Shown one piece after another: positions 8,117-16,407 of a DNA stretch of 64,000 nucleotides. Location of the stretch: assembly GCF_014204895.1 (NCBI RefSeq), contig NZ_JACHMF010000001.1:7068001-7132000 (forward strand), given 5' to 3'. The position numbers were made by a program, and so were the translations under genes. Source of the stretch: Paractinoplanes abujensis (GTDB lineage Bacteria; Actinomycetota; Actinomycetes; Mycobacteriales; Micromonosporaceae). Every line of letters starts with the position of its first letter. The first letter of the stretch is position 1. The notes below the pieces were generated by a model that was not told the origin of the DNA, did no database searches, and saw nothing but the letters and a program-made list of their open reading frames with translations.

Positions 8117-8833
8117 TCAGGAAGCGCCGGTGATCGCGGTCTCCAGGCCGATCCTGACCATGTCGCCGAAGCCCTGCTCGCGTTGCGCGGAATCCATCTT
8201 GGCGCCCGTCTTGATGTGATCGCTGACGGTCAGGATGGTCAGGGCCTTGGCGCCGTAGCGGGCCGCGATCGTGTAGATGGCGGCCGACTCCATCTCGACC
8301 GCGAGCACGCCGTAGTCGGCCAGCGCGTCGTAGAGGTCGGGCCGGTCGGTGTAGAACGCGTCGGCGGCCAGGATGGGGCCCACGCGGATCGCCGTGCCCT
8401 GCCGCTCGGCCACCTCGACGGCTGTGCGCAGCAGACCGAAATCGGCCACCGGCGCGTAGTCGATCAGGCCGTCGAAGCGGGACCGGTTCATGTTGGAGTC
8501 GGTGGCCGAGCCGATCGCGGCGACCACGTCGCCCAGCTGGAGGTCGGGCGCGAGCGCGCCGCACGAGCCGATCCGGATGACCGACTTCACGCCGTACTCG
8601 TTGATCAATTCGTGGGTGTAGATCGACGCCGACGGCATGCCCATGCCGGAACCTTGCACGGACACCGGGACGCCCTGGTAGGTGCCGGTGAAGCCGAGCA
8701 TTCCGCGGACCTGGGTGTAGCACTTGGCGTCCTGCAGGAAGGTCTCGGCGATCCATTTCGCCCGCATCGGGTCGCCCGGGAGCAGGACCCGCTCGGCGAT
8801 GTCGCCCGGCTGTCCGCCGATGTGCACGCTCAT
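8117..8833 (-). CDS. deoD: Purine nucleoside phosphorylase, DeoD type
   Basis: This 238-residue enzyme cleaves purine (deoxy)nucleosides with phosphate, feeding salvage. Its length matches the hexameric bacterial DeoD family (about 235-240). Visible signatures are LPGDPMRAKWIAE, GTYQGVPVSVQGSGMG (phosphate-binding region), IRIGSCGAL, AVEMESAAIYTIAA (nucleoside-binding Met-Glu) and TVSDHIKTG with the catalytic aspartate. The ATG at 8833 fits homologues (MSVHIG). It appears monocistronic, and tRNA-Ser lies behind it on the other strand. Confidence 0.93.
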   Translation of the reverse strand: MSVHIGGQPGDIAERVLLPGDPMRAKWIAETFLQDAKCYTQVRGMLGFTGTYQGVPVSVQGSGMGMPSASIYTHELINEYGVKSVIRIGSCGALAPDLQLGDVVAAIGSATDSNMNRSRFDGLIDYAPVADFGLLRTAVEVAERQGTAIRVGPILAADAFYTDRPDLYDALADYGVLAVEMESAAIYTIAARYGAKALTILTVSDHIKTGAKMDSAQREQGFGDMVRIGLETAITGAS

Positions 8834-8958
8834 CGGCGCGTCTCTTTACGCTCGTTCATGACCCCGATCCTGCCAGGTCGCAGCAGGTCACTCCGGGTGG
8901 GCGCAGTATTGGGGAACCCGGCGGCGAGCGCTGATCCGCGTGGAGTAACGTACTTCCC

Positions 8959-9045
8959 GGTGGTGTGTCCGAGCGGCCTAAGGAGCACGCCTCGAAAGCG
9001 TGTGAGGGTGCAAGCCCTCCAAGGGTTCAAATCCCTTCACCACCG
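8959..9045 (+). tRNA. tRNA-Ser (anticodon CGA)
   Basis: The 87-nt sequence folds with a perfect acceptor stem GGTGGTG / CACCACC and discriminator G. It has an anticodon stem CACGC/GCGTG with loop CTCGAAA (anticodon CGA), a long class II variable arm (GAGGGTGCAAGCCCTC) and a T-arm with GTTCAAAT. It reads UCG. CCA is not encoded. Confidence 0.95.
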
Positions 9046-9051
9046 CATCAG

Positions 9052-9088
9052 CCGGCGGCTCCGCAATGACGGGGCCGCCGGTTTTGTT
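9052..9088 (+). terminator. Intrinsic terminator after tRNA-Ser
   Basis: An 8-bp inverted repeat CCGGCGGC / GCCGCCGG is followed by TTTTGTTT, just downstream of the tRNA. In the next 310 bases (9090-9404) I see no gene or clear signal. Confidence 0.85.
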
Positions 9089-9404
9089 TGGCTCCGTTTC
9101 GTGGTCACTCTGCGTGTCACGGAACGGGTCGGCCGTACGTCCAGGCCGCGGGTCGTACGATCGGCTCTTCTCCATGATCAGGTATCGTGCACGTAACGCC
9201 GCCGTTTCGATGTCCCCCTGCCGCATTCACGGGCAGTGTTGATGACTCACGGTGATGCTACGGAGACGGCCCTAATACCTCGGCTGTCGCGCAAGTCACG
9301 CAGCGGAAAACCACCGGATCAGACAATCCCCTTTAACCGCCTGGTGAGAAAATTTCACAAGATTGCCCTACGCCGATGCCTGAGAACTGTCCTAGATTTG
9401 ACCC

Positions 9405-9614
9405 GTGAGAGTTGACAGTCACTGGTGGAATGGTGACGTCCGGCTTGCGCGCCGTGACGTCTACGTCCGCACCGACGGCAGTCTCTGGGAAGTCGAAGCT
9501 CAGATGGGCGGACCAGAGGGCAAGTCAAAGGTGCAGCAGTGTCCAGGACGGGCTTCTGCCATGATCCTGGCCGACGCGTGGCGTGGACCACGCTGGCAGT
9601 GGCGCAAGCTTTAG
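9405..9614 (+). CDS. Small conserved-looking hypothetical protein (69 aa)
   Basis: This GTG-started protein of 69 residues is rich in tryptophan, arginine and aspartate (RVDSHWWNGDVRLARRDVY, then WEVEAQMGG, ending ADAWRGPRWQWRKL). Codon use is like that of neighbouring genes, and a strong terminator-type hairpin follows. TAGATT at 9392-9397 could be a -10 element giving an almost leaderless transcript. I believe similar small proteins occur in related actinomycetes but cannot confirm it here. No signal peptide, membrane helix or known domain is visible. Confidence 0.65.
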   Translation: MRVDSHWWNGDVRLARRDVYVRTDGSLWEVEAQMGGPEGKSKVQQCPGRASAMILADAWRGPRWQWRKL

Positions 9615-9674
9615 GAGCGCCAGGAGCCCAGGCTGCGCCGCAGGCTTGACTTCATCGGCCAGCCGATCTTTCCA

Positions 9675-9710
9675 ATGGGGGCCAGATCCTATTCGGGATC
9701 TGGCCCCCAT
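9675..9710 (+). terminator. Strong 15-bp palindromic terminator
   Basis: Perfect arms ATGGGGGCCAGATCC / GGATCTGGCCCCCAT enclose a 6-nt loop, followed by TTGCGTT, 60 nt after the small 69-aa gene. Confidence 0.85.
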
Positions 9711-9805
9711 TGCGTTCCGGTTTCCAGCGGACCGTTTGTCCGGTGACAATTGTTGGCGTGGATCTAGCCTGAGTTGCCATCAACAGCGCCCAGGAAGCGA
9801 TTCCC

Positions 9806-10147
9806 ATGCAGGCCTCAGTAACCGATCACCGCAGCGACATCGCCGTTCTTCACCTGCGTGGCGAACTTGATGCCGACACCTCCGTCCAGCTCCACAAGAT
9901 GCTGGCCGACCTGCTGGAACGTCCGGTCCCGCGGATCGTGGTCGACCTCAACGACCTCAAATTCTGCGATTCCGTCGGGCTCAGCGCCTTCATCACCAGC
10001 AAACAGGTCATCAATGCGCGCGGCGGCTGGCTCAGCTTCGCCGGCGCCAACCCGTTCCTCACCCAGCTGATGGAGACCGTGGGCCTCAGCCGCTACTTCG
10101 CGATCTTCCCCGAGGTCGACGACGCAATCGCCGCCGCCCAGCTCTGA
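9806..10147 (+). CDS. STAS-domain anti-sigma factor antagonist
   Basis: This 113-residue single-domain STAS protein is of the SpoIIAA/RsbV type, which releases sigma factors by binding an anti-sigma kinase. The phosphorylatable serine is S56 in KFCDSVGLSAF, and the N-terminal strand pattern (IAVLHLRGELDADTS) matches the family. No anti-sigma factor or sigma factor gene is adjacent, so its partner is elsewhere. It is 18 bp upstream of the SLATT-like membrane protein gene and probably shares its transcript. Confidence 0.88.
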   Translation: MQASVTDHRSDIAVLHLRGELDADTSVQLHKMLADLLERPVPRIVVDLNDLKFCDSVGLSAFITSKQVINARGGWLSFAGANPFLTQLMETVGLSRYFAIFPEVDDAIAAAQL

Positions 10148-10165
10148 CTCTTTACAGTCGGAGGC

Positions 10166-11041
10166 GTGGCGGCACCCTCGACAGTGGAAAGCGACCTCCC
10201 CGGCCTGTTCCGGCACGCCGACCGGGCCGCGATCGAACGGCAGGGCCGCTACCTCACGGTCAGCCGGCTCGGGCTGATCGCCGCGGTGGCCGCGTCAGTC
10301 GGCAGCGCGCTCTCCCTCGACGTCACCCCGGCGCTCGACCTCGGCGGCGCCATCTCCGGGCTGGCGTTCCTGGCCGGCGGCGGGCTGACGCTCTATCTCT
10401 TCCGGCAGCGACCGGACCGCGCCTGGTACGAGAGCCGCGCCGTGGCCGAGTCGATCAAGACGTTGGCCTGGCAGTTCTGCATGCGCGGAGGCTCCCTGGA
10501 CCGCGACACGCCCGGCGACGAACGCGTTTTCGCCCGTGAGGTCGCCGCCCTGGCCGGGACGATGCGGCACGCCGGGCTGATCGTGACCGGCCCCGACGCG
10601 AACGTCACGGACACCATGCGGGCGGTCCGCGCACTGCCGCTGGCCGACCGGCAGGCCATCTATCGGGCCCAGCGGATCGACGACCAACGGCGGTACTACA
10701 CGCATAAGGGCGACGAGAACCGGCGGCGGGCGCGGCGCTGGTTTCTGTGCGCGGTCGCCTTCCATGCCATCGGTGTCGTGCTGGCGTGGCTCAAGGCCAC
10801 CAACGTGGTCGACGCCGACCTGCTGGGCATCGCCTCGACCGCCGCGGCCGGCGCGCTGGCCTGGGTGCAGACCCGGGACAGCCAGAACCTGGCCGAGGCG
10901 TACCGCGTGGCGGCACAGGAACTGGAGCTGATCGCGGACCTCACCCCGCCCGACGACCCGGCGGCGTGGAGCCTGTACGTCGGGGACGGGGAGCGGGCCA
11001 TCTCACGGGAACACACGCTGTGGCTGGCCCGGCGCTCCTGA
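10166..11041 (+). CDS. DUF4231/SLATT-like membrane protein
   Basis: This GTG-started protein of 291 residues has two pairs of predicted membrane helices (near residues 35-85, LIAAVAASVGSALS and GLAFLAGGGLTLYLF; and near 190-235, LCAVAFHAIGVVLAWL and STAAAGALAWVQ). Each pair is next to a charged segment. The pattern WYESRAVAESIKTLAWQFCM after the first pair is typical of SLATT-type domains (two-helix proteins proposed as pore-forming effectors in nucleotide-linked conflict systems). YRVAAQELELIADL after the second pair fits the second module. No nucleotide cyclase or SLOG gene is adjacent. The domain call is from pattern memory. Confidence 0.7.
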   Translation: MAAPSTVESDLPGLFRHADRAAIERQGRYLTVSRLGLIAAVAASVGSALSLDVTPALDLGGAISGLAFLAGGGLTLYLFRQRPDRAWYESRAVAESIKTLAWQFCMRGGSLDRDTPGDERVFAREVAALAGTMRHAGLIVTGPDANVTDTMRAVRALPLADRQAIYRAQRIDDQRRYYTHKGDENRRRARRWFLCAVAFHAIGVVLAWLKATNVVDADLLGIASTAAAGALAWVQTRDSQNLAEAYRVAAQELELIADLTPPDDPAAWSLYVGDGERAISREHTLWLARRS

Positions 11042-11062
11042 AACACCTCTCACAGACAACGC

Positions 11063-11085
11063 GAGCCGGGCCTCAGGCCCGGCTC
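11063..11085. terminator. Hairpin terminator
   Basis: A perfect 10-bp inverted repeat GAGCCGGGCC / GGCCCGGCTC with loop TCA lies between the SLATT-like gene and the convergent tRNA-Ser and can serve both. Confidence 0.8.
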
Positions 11086-11094
11086 AGCTGTTGG

Positions 11095-11179
11095 CGGAGG
11101 ATACGAGATTCGAACTCGTGAGGGTGTGAACCCAACACGCTTTCCAAGCGTGCGCCCTAGGCCTCTAGGCGAATCCTCC
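11095..11179 (-). tRNA. tRNA-Ser (anticodon GGA)
   Basis: On the minus strand the acceptor stem GGAGGAT / ATCCTCC with discriminator G is perfect. The anticodon stem CACGC/GCGTG has loop TTGGAAA (anticodon GGA), with a class II variable arm and a T-loop with GTTCGAAT. It reads UCC/UCU. CCA is not encoded. Confidence 0.95.
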
Positions 11180-11263
11180 GTCAGCCAGGATACAGATGCG
11201 TGGTCCGTGGGCCGCACGGGTCCCCGCCTCCGGGCGGCAGGGCACCGGTTACACTCGTCGTAG

Positions 11264-11348
11264 CCTCTCGTGCGGCGTGCATCTCGTGAACCTCCCCAGG
11301 GCCGGAAGGCAGCAAGGATAAGCGGGCTCTGACGGGTGCACGAGAGGT
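11264..11348 (+). ncRNA. ffs: Bacterial small signal recognition particle RNA (4.5S)
   Basis: The conserved SRP core is present at about 11287-11331, including the GGAAGGCAGCAAGGA-type domain IV loop that binds Ffh. Closing arms CCTCTCGTGC (11264-11273) and GCACGAGAGG (11338-11347) form the terminal stem. TCTTTTCTTTT follows as terminator. Placement directly before dnaX is common in Actinobacteria. Confidence 0.95.
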
Positions 11349-11440
11349 CTTTTCTTTTCCTCCCTCACCCCAGCGGTACCTGGGTTGGTTCTTGTCGTAC
11401 CCCCGGCGGACAATGGCGCGGTCGTCGAGGAGGGGCAGCA

Positions 11441-14400
11441 GTGGCACTCGCGCTTTACCGCAAGTACCGTCCGCGCACGTTCGCGGAGGTCATCGGCCAG
11501 GAGCACGTCACCGAGCCGTTGTCGCAGGCTCTGCGCAGCGGCCGGTTGAACCACGCGTATCTCTTCTCCGGCCCACGGGGCTGTGGCAAGACGTCGAGCG
11601 CGCGCATCCTGGCCCGCTCGCTCAACTGTGAGCAGGGCCCCACCCCCGAGCCCTGCGGCGTCTGCACGTCGTGCCGGTCGCTGGCCAACGACGGCGCCGG
11701 CTCGATCGACGTCATCGAGATCGACGCGGCCAGCCACGGTGGTGTCGACGACGCCCGTGAGCTGCGGGAAAAAGCGTTCTTCGCCCCCGCCAACAGCCGC
11801 TACAAGATCTACGTGATCGACGAGGCCCACATGGTCTCGTCGGCCGGCTTCAACGCGCTGCTCAAGCTCGTCGAAGAGCCACCGGAGTACGTGAAGTTCA
11901 TCTTTGCCACCACCGAGCCGGAAAAGGTGCTCGGCACGATCCGCTCGCGCACCCACCACTACCCGTTCCGGCTGATCCCGCCGGCCGTGCTGCGGCCCTA
12001 CATCCAGCAGCTCACCGAGGCCGAGGGCGTCCAGGTCGAGCCGGCCGTCTTCCCGCTCGTGGTGCGGGCGGGCGGCGGCAGCGCGCGTGACACCCTGTCG
12101 GTGCTCGACCAGTTGATCGCCGGCGCCGGCCCCGACGGGGTCAGCTACGCGCGGGCCATCGCCCTGCTCGGGGTCACCGACGTCACGCTGCTCGACGAGA
12201 TGTGCGACGCGATCGCGGCCGGCGACGGCGCGGCGGCGTACGCGACGATCGACCGGGTGGCCGAGGCCGGCCACGACCCCCGGCGGTTCGCGTCCGACCT
12301 GCTCGAACGCTTCCGTGACCTGATCGTGCTGCAGCAGGTGCCCGACGCGGTGGCCAAGGGTCTGATCGACGGCCCGGCCGACCAGCTCGAGACGATGGGC
12401 GCCCAGGCCGCCCGGCTCGGCCCGGCCACCCTGTCGCGCTGCGCCGACATCGTGCACAACGGCCTGGTCGACATGCGCGGCACCACGGCCCCCCGGCTCC
12501 TGCTCGAGCTGATCACGGCTCGCATGCTGCTGCCCGGGGCCGAAGACTCGACCGGGGCGCTGCTGCAGCGTCTCGAACGCATGGAGCGGCGGTTCGCGCT
12601 CGGCGGGGAGCCGCTGAGCCTGCCCGAAGGGGCGCCGGCTCCGGTCCCGGCCGCTCCCGCTCCTGTCGCCGACGGTGGGGGCGCTGGTGGTGGCGGGCTG
12701 GCGGCGGCACGGGCTGCCGCGGCCGCGGCCAAGAAGGTGGGCGGCGGTGGGCGTCCGGCCGCGGGGCCGGCTCCCGTCAGCGCGGCGCCGGCTGCGTCTG
12801 TTCCCGCCGCTCCGGTCGAAGCCTCAGCTCCTGCTGTGCCGACTCCTGCCGTGCCCGCTCCCGCTGTGCCGACTTCTGCTGCCCCGGCTGCTGCGCCTGT
12901 TTCCGCGGCGCCGGCCGCCGCGCCGGTTTCGGCCGCGCCCGTCAGCGCTCCGCCGGATCTTGCGACGCCGGTCAGTTCCGCTCCGGCTTCCGCTTCTGTT
13001 CCTGCTGCGGCCGCCCCCGCCGCGCCGGCCGCCGCCGACTGGAACGATGTGGCCGACGGAGGGGCGGCTTCGGAGACGGAGCCGGCCGCGACCGCCGAAC
13101 CGGATCATGACGAGCCGCCGTGGGACGACGAGCCGGAGCCGGTCCCGGCCGCCCCCGCTTCGGCCCCGCCACGCACTGAGATCGCAGCCGCGTCCGCTCG
13201 CGGGCCGGAACCGGCCGGTGTGCTGCCGGATGCTCCCGAGGAGCCCGTGGCCGCCGCAGTGGAGGCAGCGGGCGTGCCGGGGCAGTTGACGGCCCAAGCG
13301 GTCCGGCAGGTGTGGGGCGAAGTGCTCGACGAGGTCAAGAAGCAGCCGCGCGGGGTCGTCCTGCGGGCCATGGTGGCCGACGCAACCGTGCGTGAAGTGG
13401 AGGGGCAGACCCTCTTCCTGACCGTGCCCTCGGCGACGCACGCCCAGCGGATCAGCCAGGAGCCGGCGCTGCCGAACGCGCTCTACGAGATTCTCGGCGG
13501 CCGGTGGGAGATCCGGTGCGAGGTCGCCGGACCGGGCGGCGGGGGCTCCGGTCCCGGCCGGGGTGGTCCGTCCGGGGGTGGCGGTCCCGGCGGTGGCGGC
13601 GGCGCGCGCGCCCGCAACGCGCCCGGCCAGCGCGGCGAAGCCGGTGGTCAGCGGCAGAACACCCCGCCGCAAGCCGCCCCGGTCCGGGCCGGCGCGGCTC
13701 CTTCCGGTGCGGCCCAGCAGGCGGCCCAACCCGCGGCGGCGGGCCGCGCGCCCCACACCCACCGGCGGCAGGCGGAAACCGCGGCCTCCGCCGGCGACGA
13801 CGACTGGCCGGAGCCGGCTCGCCCGGGCGGCCTCACCACGGCCCCCGCCGCGGCGGCGGTCGAGGAGGACGACGACGAGGACTGGCCGGAGGTCCGCGCG
13901 ATCCCGACCAGCGCCCCGCCGCGCGACACCGAAACTGAGTTCGTCACCCCGGCCGGCAACACACCCGGCGATGCCCCGTTGCGGGGCGCTGACGCCGATA
14001 CCGCTGGCGCGGCGGCAGCCAATTCACCGTCGGCCGCGTCCGATCCTTTTGCGTCGCGCGGTGCCGGCGTCAACGCCGGTGACCCTGACCGGGGTGACCC
14101 CGCTCCGGGCGGGTGGGATCCCGTCGACGTCGGTGGCGACGACTACGACGGTGCCGCGTCGGGCGATGACGTGGATCCGGGCCGTTCCGAGCCGGGTGAG
14201 CGTGGGGCGGGCGCCGAGGTCGAAGCGATCAACCGCGACCTGGCGAGCACCGCCGGCTCAGGCCACCACGCCGGCGGATCGGACGGCTCAGCTGCCGGTC
14301 CAGGCGAGGCGGCGGCCGGATCAGGCGGCTCCGGCGCTGCTGCGACCGGACCGGGCGGCGACAGTTCCGGTTCTGGCGGGGCGCCACCGGAGGGTGGCGG

Positions 14401-14905
14401 GGGCGGCCGGGCGGCTCCCGGGAGCGCGGCCGTTGCGGCCGCGCGGGCTGCTGCAGCCCGGGCCGGTGCGCGTGCCGCCGCGGCCGGTGGCGGGGCGGTG
14501 AGCGCGAGCGGTGGTTCCGCGGGCGCGGGGCCGGCTGACACGAGCGGCGGGGCGAGTGCTGGTGGCGGCCGTGGGGCGGCGGCGGGCGGCGGGCTCGCGG
14601 CGGCACGGGCGGCCGCGGCCGGGGCCCGTGGACCGGCCACCGGCGCACGCCAGACCGGCAGGGCGGGCGGCGAAGCCTGGTCGGACGGTTCGCCTACCGA
14701 GGAAGCGCCCTACGATCCCGAGTTCGACGGCCCGCCCTCGGCCCGTGGCAAGGGCGGAGGCGGGGGTGGTTATGAAGGCTTCGACCCGGGTGACGAACCG
14801 CTTGACGACGTGATCGATGAGAAGACGGCCCGCGAGAGCAGCGAGCAGCAAGCGATGCGCTTGTTGCAGGAGGCGTTCGGCGCCGAGAAGATCGGCGAGA
14901 GCTGA
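11441..14905 (+). CDS. dnaX: DNA polymerase III subunits gamma/tau, greatly extended
   Basis: This clamp-loader ATPase subunit has 1154 residues, far above the roughly 640 of E. coli. It begins ALALYRKYRPRTFAEVIGQEHV. Walker A GPRGCGKT is near residue 46, the zinc-module cysteines lie in CEQGPTPEPCGVCTSC, Walker B/DExH is VIDEAH, and the sensor/SRC motif is GGGSARDTLS. Domain III (LTAQAVRQVWGEVLDEVK) starts near residue 615. About 200 residues before it and 370 after it are Ala/Pro/Gly-rich low complexity, including a repeated GGGLAAARAAAA motif. The extreme C-terminus (EQQAMRLLQEAFGAEKI) is conserved-looking. The start is GTG 11441 with GAGGAGGGG upstream. Confidence 0.93.
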   Translation: MALALYRKYRPRTFAEVIGQEHVTEPLSQALRSGRLNHAYLFSGPRGCGKTSSARILARSLNCEQGPTPEPCGVCTSCRSLANDGAGSIDVIEIDAASHGGVDDARELREKAFFAPANSRYKIYVIDEAHMVSSAGFNALLKLVEEPPEYVKFIFATTEPEKVLGTIRSRTHHYPFRLIPPAVLRPYIQQLTEAEGVQVEPAVFPLVVRAGGGSARDTLSVLDQLIAGAGPDGVSYARAIALLGVTDVTLLDEMCDAIAAGDGAAAYATIDRVAEAGHDPRRFASDLLERFRDLIVLQQVPDAVAKGLIDGPADQLETMGAQAARLGPATLSRCADIVHNGLVDMRGTTAPRLLLELITARMLLPGAEDSTGALLQRLERMERRFALGGEPLSLPEGAPAPVPAAPAPVADGGGAGGGGLAAARAAAAAAKKVGGGGRPAAGPAPVSAAPAASVPAAPVEASAPAVPTPAVPAPAVPTSAAPAAAPVSAAPAAAPVSAAPVSAPPDLATPVSSAPASASVPAAAAPAAPAAADWNDVADGGAASETEPAATAEPDHDEPPWDDEPEPVPAAPASAPPRTEIAAASARGPEPAGVLPDAPEEPVAAAVEAAGVPGQLTAQAVRQVWGEVLDEVKKQPRGVVLRAMVADATVREVEGQTLFLTVPSATHAQRISQEPALPNALYEILGGRWEIRCEVAGPGGGGSGPGRGGPSGGGGPGGGGGARARNAPGQRGEAGGQRQNTPPQAAPVRAGAAPSGAAQQAAQPAAAGRAPHTHRRQAETAASAGDDDWPEPARPGGLTTAPAAAAVEEDDDEDWPEVRAIPTSAPPRDTETEFVTPAGNTPGDAPLRGADADTAGAAAANSPSAASDPFASRGAGVNAGDPDRGDPAPGGWDPVDVGGDDYDGAASGDDVDPGRSEPGERGAGAEVEAINRDLASTAGSGHHAGGSDGSAAGPGEAAAGSGGSGAAATGPGGDSSGSGGAPPEGGGGGRAAPGSAAVAAARAAAARAGARAAAAGGGAVSASGGSAGAGPADTSGGASAGGGRGAAAGGGLAAARAAAAGARGPATGARQTGRAGGEAWSDGSPTEEAPYDPEFDGPPSARGKGGGGGGYEGFDPGDEPLDDVIDEKTARESSEQQAMRLLQEAFGAEKIGES

Positions 14906-15077
14906 CAGCCCGCCGGGGCGGAGATGGCGCGGGGCGCCGCGTACGGGACGGGGGTCTTGATCTCCGAGTGGCGTGGCGTGGCGTGTGCGTAGGGGGCGGC
15001 TACGCTGGGCGGCGGTTACGTCGGCTTGTCGGTGGTGATCGACGGGCTTCAGCGGTCATACAAGAAGGAGCGGTGCC

Positions 15078-15401
15078 ATGCGGCCCGGTGGACAGCCGAA
15101 CATGCAGCAGATCATGAAGCAGGCGCAGAAGATGCAGCAGCAGGTCGCGCAGGCTCAGGCTGAGCTGGCCGCGGCCGAGTTGACCGGGACGGCCGGCGGT
15201 GGGCTGGTGACTGTCACGGTGACGGGTCTCGGGGAGTACAAGTCGGTGAAGATCGACCCGAAGGCCGTGGACCCGGAGGACGTCGAGACGCTGGAGGATC
15301 TGGTGCTCGCCGCGATCCACAACGCGGCCGAGGCGCAGCGCGAGCTCACTGAGGAAAAGATGGGCCCGGCCACCGGTGGCCTGAGCCTGCCGGGGTTCTG
15401 A
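15078..15401 (+). CDS. ybaB: YbaB/EbfC family nucleoid-associated protein
   Basis: This 107-residue protein binds DNA as a dimer and travels with dnaX and recR in most bacteria. The N-terminal helix ([20 protein letters not shown]) and strand region ([20 protein letters not shown]) are typical, as is [23 protein letters not shown] 15078 has AAGGAG upstream. Only 4 bp separate it from recR. Its exact role (recombination support or nucleoid organisation) is unsettled in the family. Confidence 0.93.
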   Translation: MRPGGQPNMQQIMKQAQKMQQQVAQAQAELAAAELTGTAGGGLVTVTVTGLGEYKSVKIDPKAVDPEDVETLEDLVLAAIHNAAEAQRELTEEKMGPATGGLSLPGF

Positions 15402-15405
15402 TCGC

Positions 15406-15999
15406 GTGTACGAGGGCGCCATCCAGGACCTGATCGACGAGCTGGGGCGGCTGCCGGGCGTCGGCCCGAAAAGCGCCCAGCGGATCGCCTTCCACGTGTT
15501 GTCCGCGGATGCGGCCGACGTCAACCGGTTGTCCACGGCCCTGCGCAGGGTCAAGGAGCTGGTGCGGTTCTGCACGACCTGCTTCAACGTGGCCGAGTCG
15601 GAGCAGTGCCGGGTGTGTCTCGACCAGCGCCGCACCAATGAGGTGTTGTGTGTCGTCGAGGAGCCGAAGGACATCGTGGCGATCGAGCGGACCGGTGAGT
15701 TCCGGGGCCGCTATCACGTGCTGGGCGGGGCCATCAATCCGCTCGAGGGGATCGGCCCCGACAATCTGCGCATCCGTGAGCTGCTGCAACGGCTCGGCAC
15801 CGGGGAGGTGAAGGAGTTGATCCTCGCCACCGACCCCAACACGGAGGGTGAGGCGACCGCCACCTACCTCGCGATCATGGTCAAGCCGATGGGGATTGCC
15901 GTCACACGTCTGGCAAGCGGTTTGCCGGTTGGCGGTGACCTTGAGTATGCGGACGAGATCACTCTGGGTCGCGCGTTCGAGGGGCGGCGTGCAGTCTAG
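15406..15999 (+). CDS. recR: Recombination mediator protein RecR
   Basis: This 197-residue protein has the standard length. With RecO/RecF it loads RecA at gaps. It has an N-terminal helix-hairpin-helix ([20 protein letters not shown]), a four-cysteine zinc finger ([16 protein letters not shown]) and a Toprim domain with the acidic motif [14 protein letters not shown] and [13 protein letters not shown]. The start is GTG 15406. It is the last gene of the dnaX-ybaB-recR group. Confidence 0.95.
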   Translation: MYEGAIQDLIDELGRLPGVGPKSAQRIAFHVLSADAADVNRLSTALRRVKELVRFCTTCFNVAESEQCRVCLDQRRTNEVLCVVEEPKDIVAIERTGEFRGRYHVLGGAINPLEGIGPDNLRIRELLQRLGTGEVKELILATDPNTEGEATATYLAIMVKPMGIAVTRLASGLPVGGDLEYADEITLGRAFEGRRAV

Positions 16000-16212
16000 G
16001 CCTACGCAGGGTCACTGCATGATCACAACGCGATCGCATTTTGGCCCGGAATTGCTCCTGGCACGCCATCTACACGGTAGTTTCCGTTTGGTCGGGGCCG
16101 CAGGTCACGGTCACATCACGACGGGGACACGGAACCGCGCGTGTGCGGTCGGTGAACTTGACCTGAAGCACCGCAGTAGGTGAGTGTTCCTCCGATGGCG
16201 GCACACCCGCCG

Positions 16213-16270
16213 TCGAGTGCCTTCGTGGCGTCGGTCTGATCTGACCCACGCGACGAGGGTCGGCACTCGA
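16213..16270. promoter_or_regulatory. Long two-part hairpin upstream of the peptide transporter operon
   Basis: An outer 9-bp stem TCGAGTGCC / GGCACTCGA (16213-16221 with 16262-16270) encloses an inner 14-position stem (16223-16236 with 16243-16256). In the inner stem 12 of 14 positions pair, closed by loop TGATCT. It lies about 140 nt before the first permease gene and 210 nt after recR, with no T-tract, so a structured leader is likelier than a terminator. The rest of 16000-16407 shows no gene. Confidence 0.55.
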
Positions 16271-16407
16271 GGCATGCGATAACCGATCGGTTGCCGTTCG
16301 CTGCGTGGGCCATCGTCATCCGGGTCTCGCGGGGGTTCTCCAACTCTGCGCGCCGGGCGGCCGTGGACTCATGCTCGGCCGGTCGCCGGGAGAGGACCGG
16401 CGCATAG

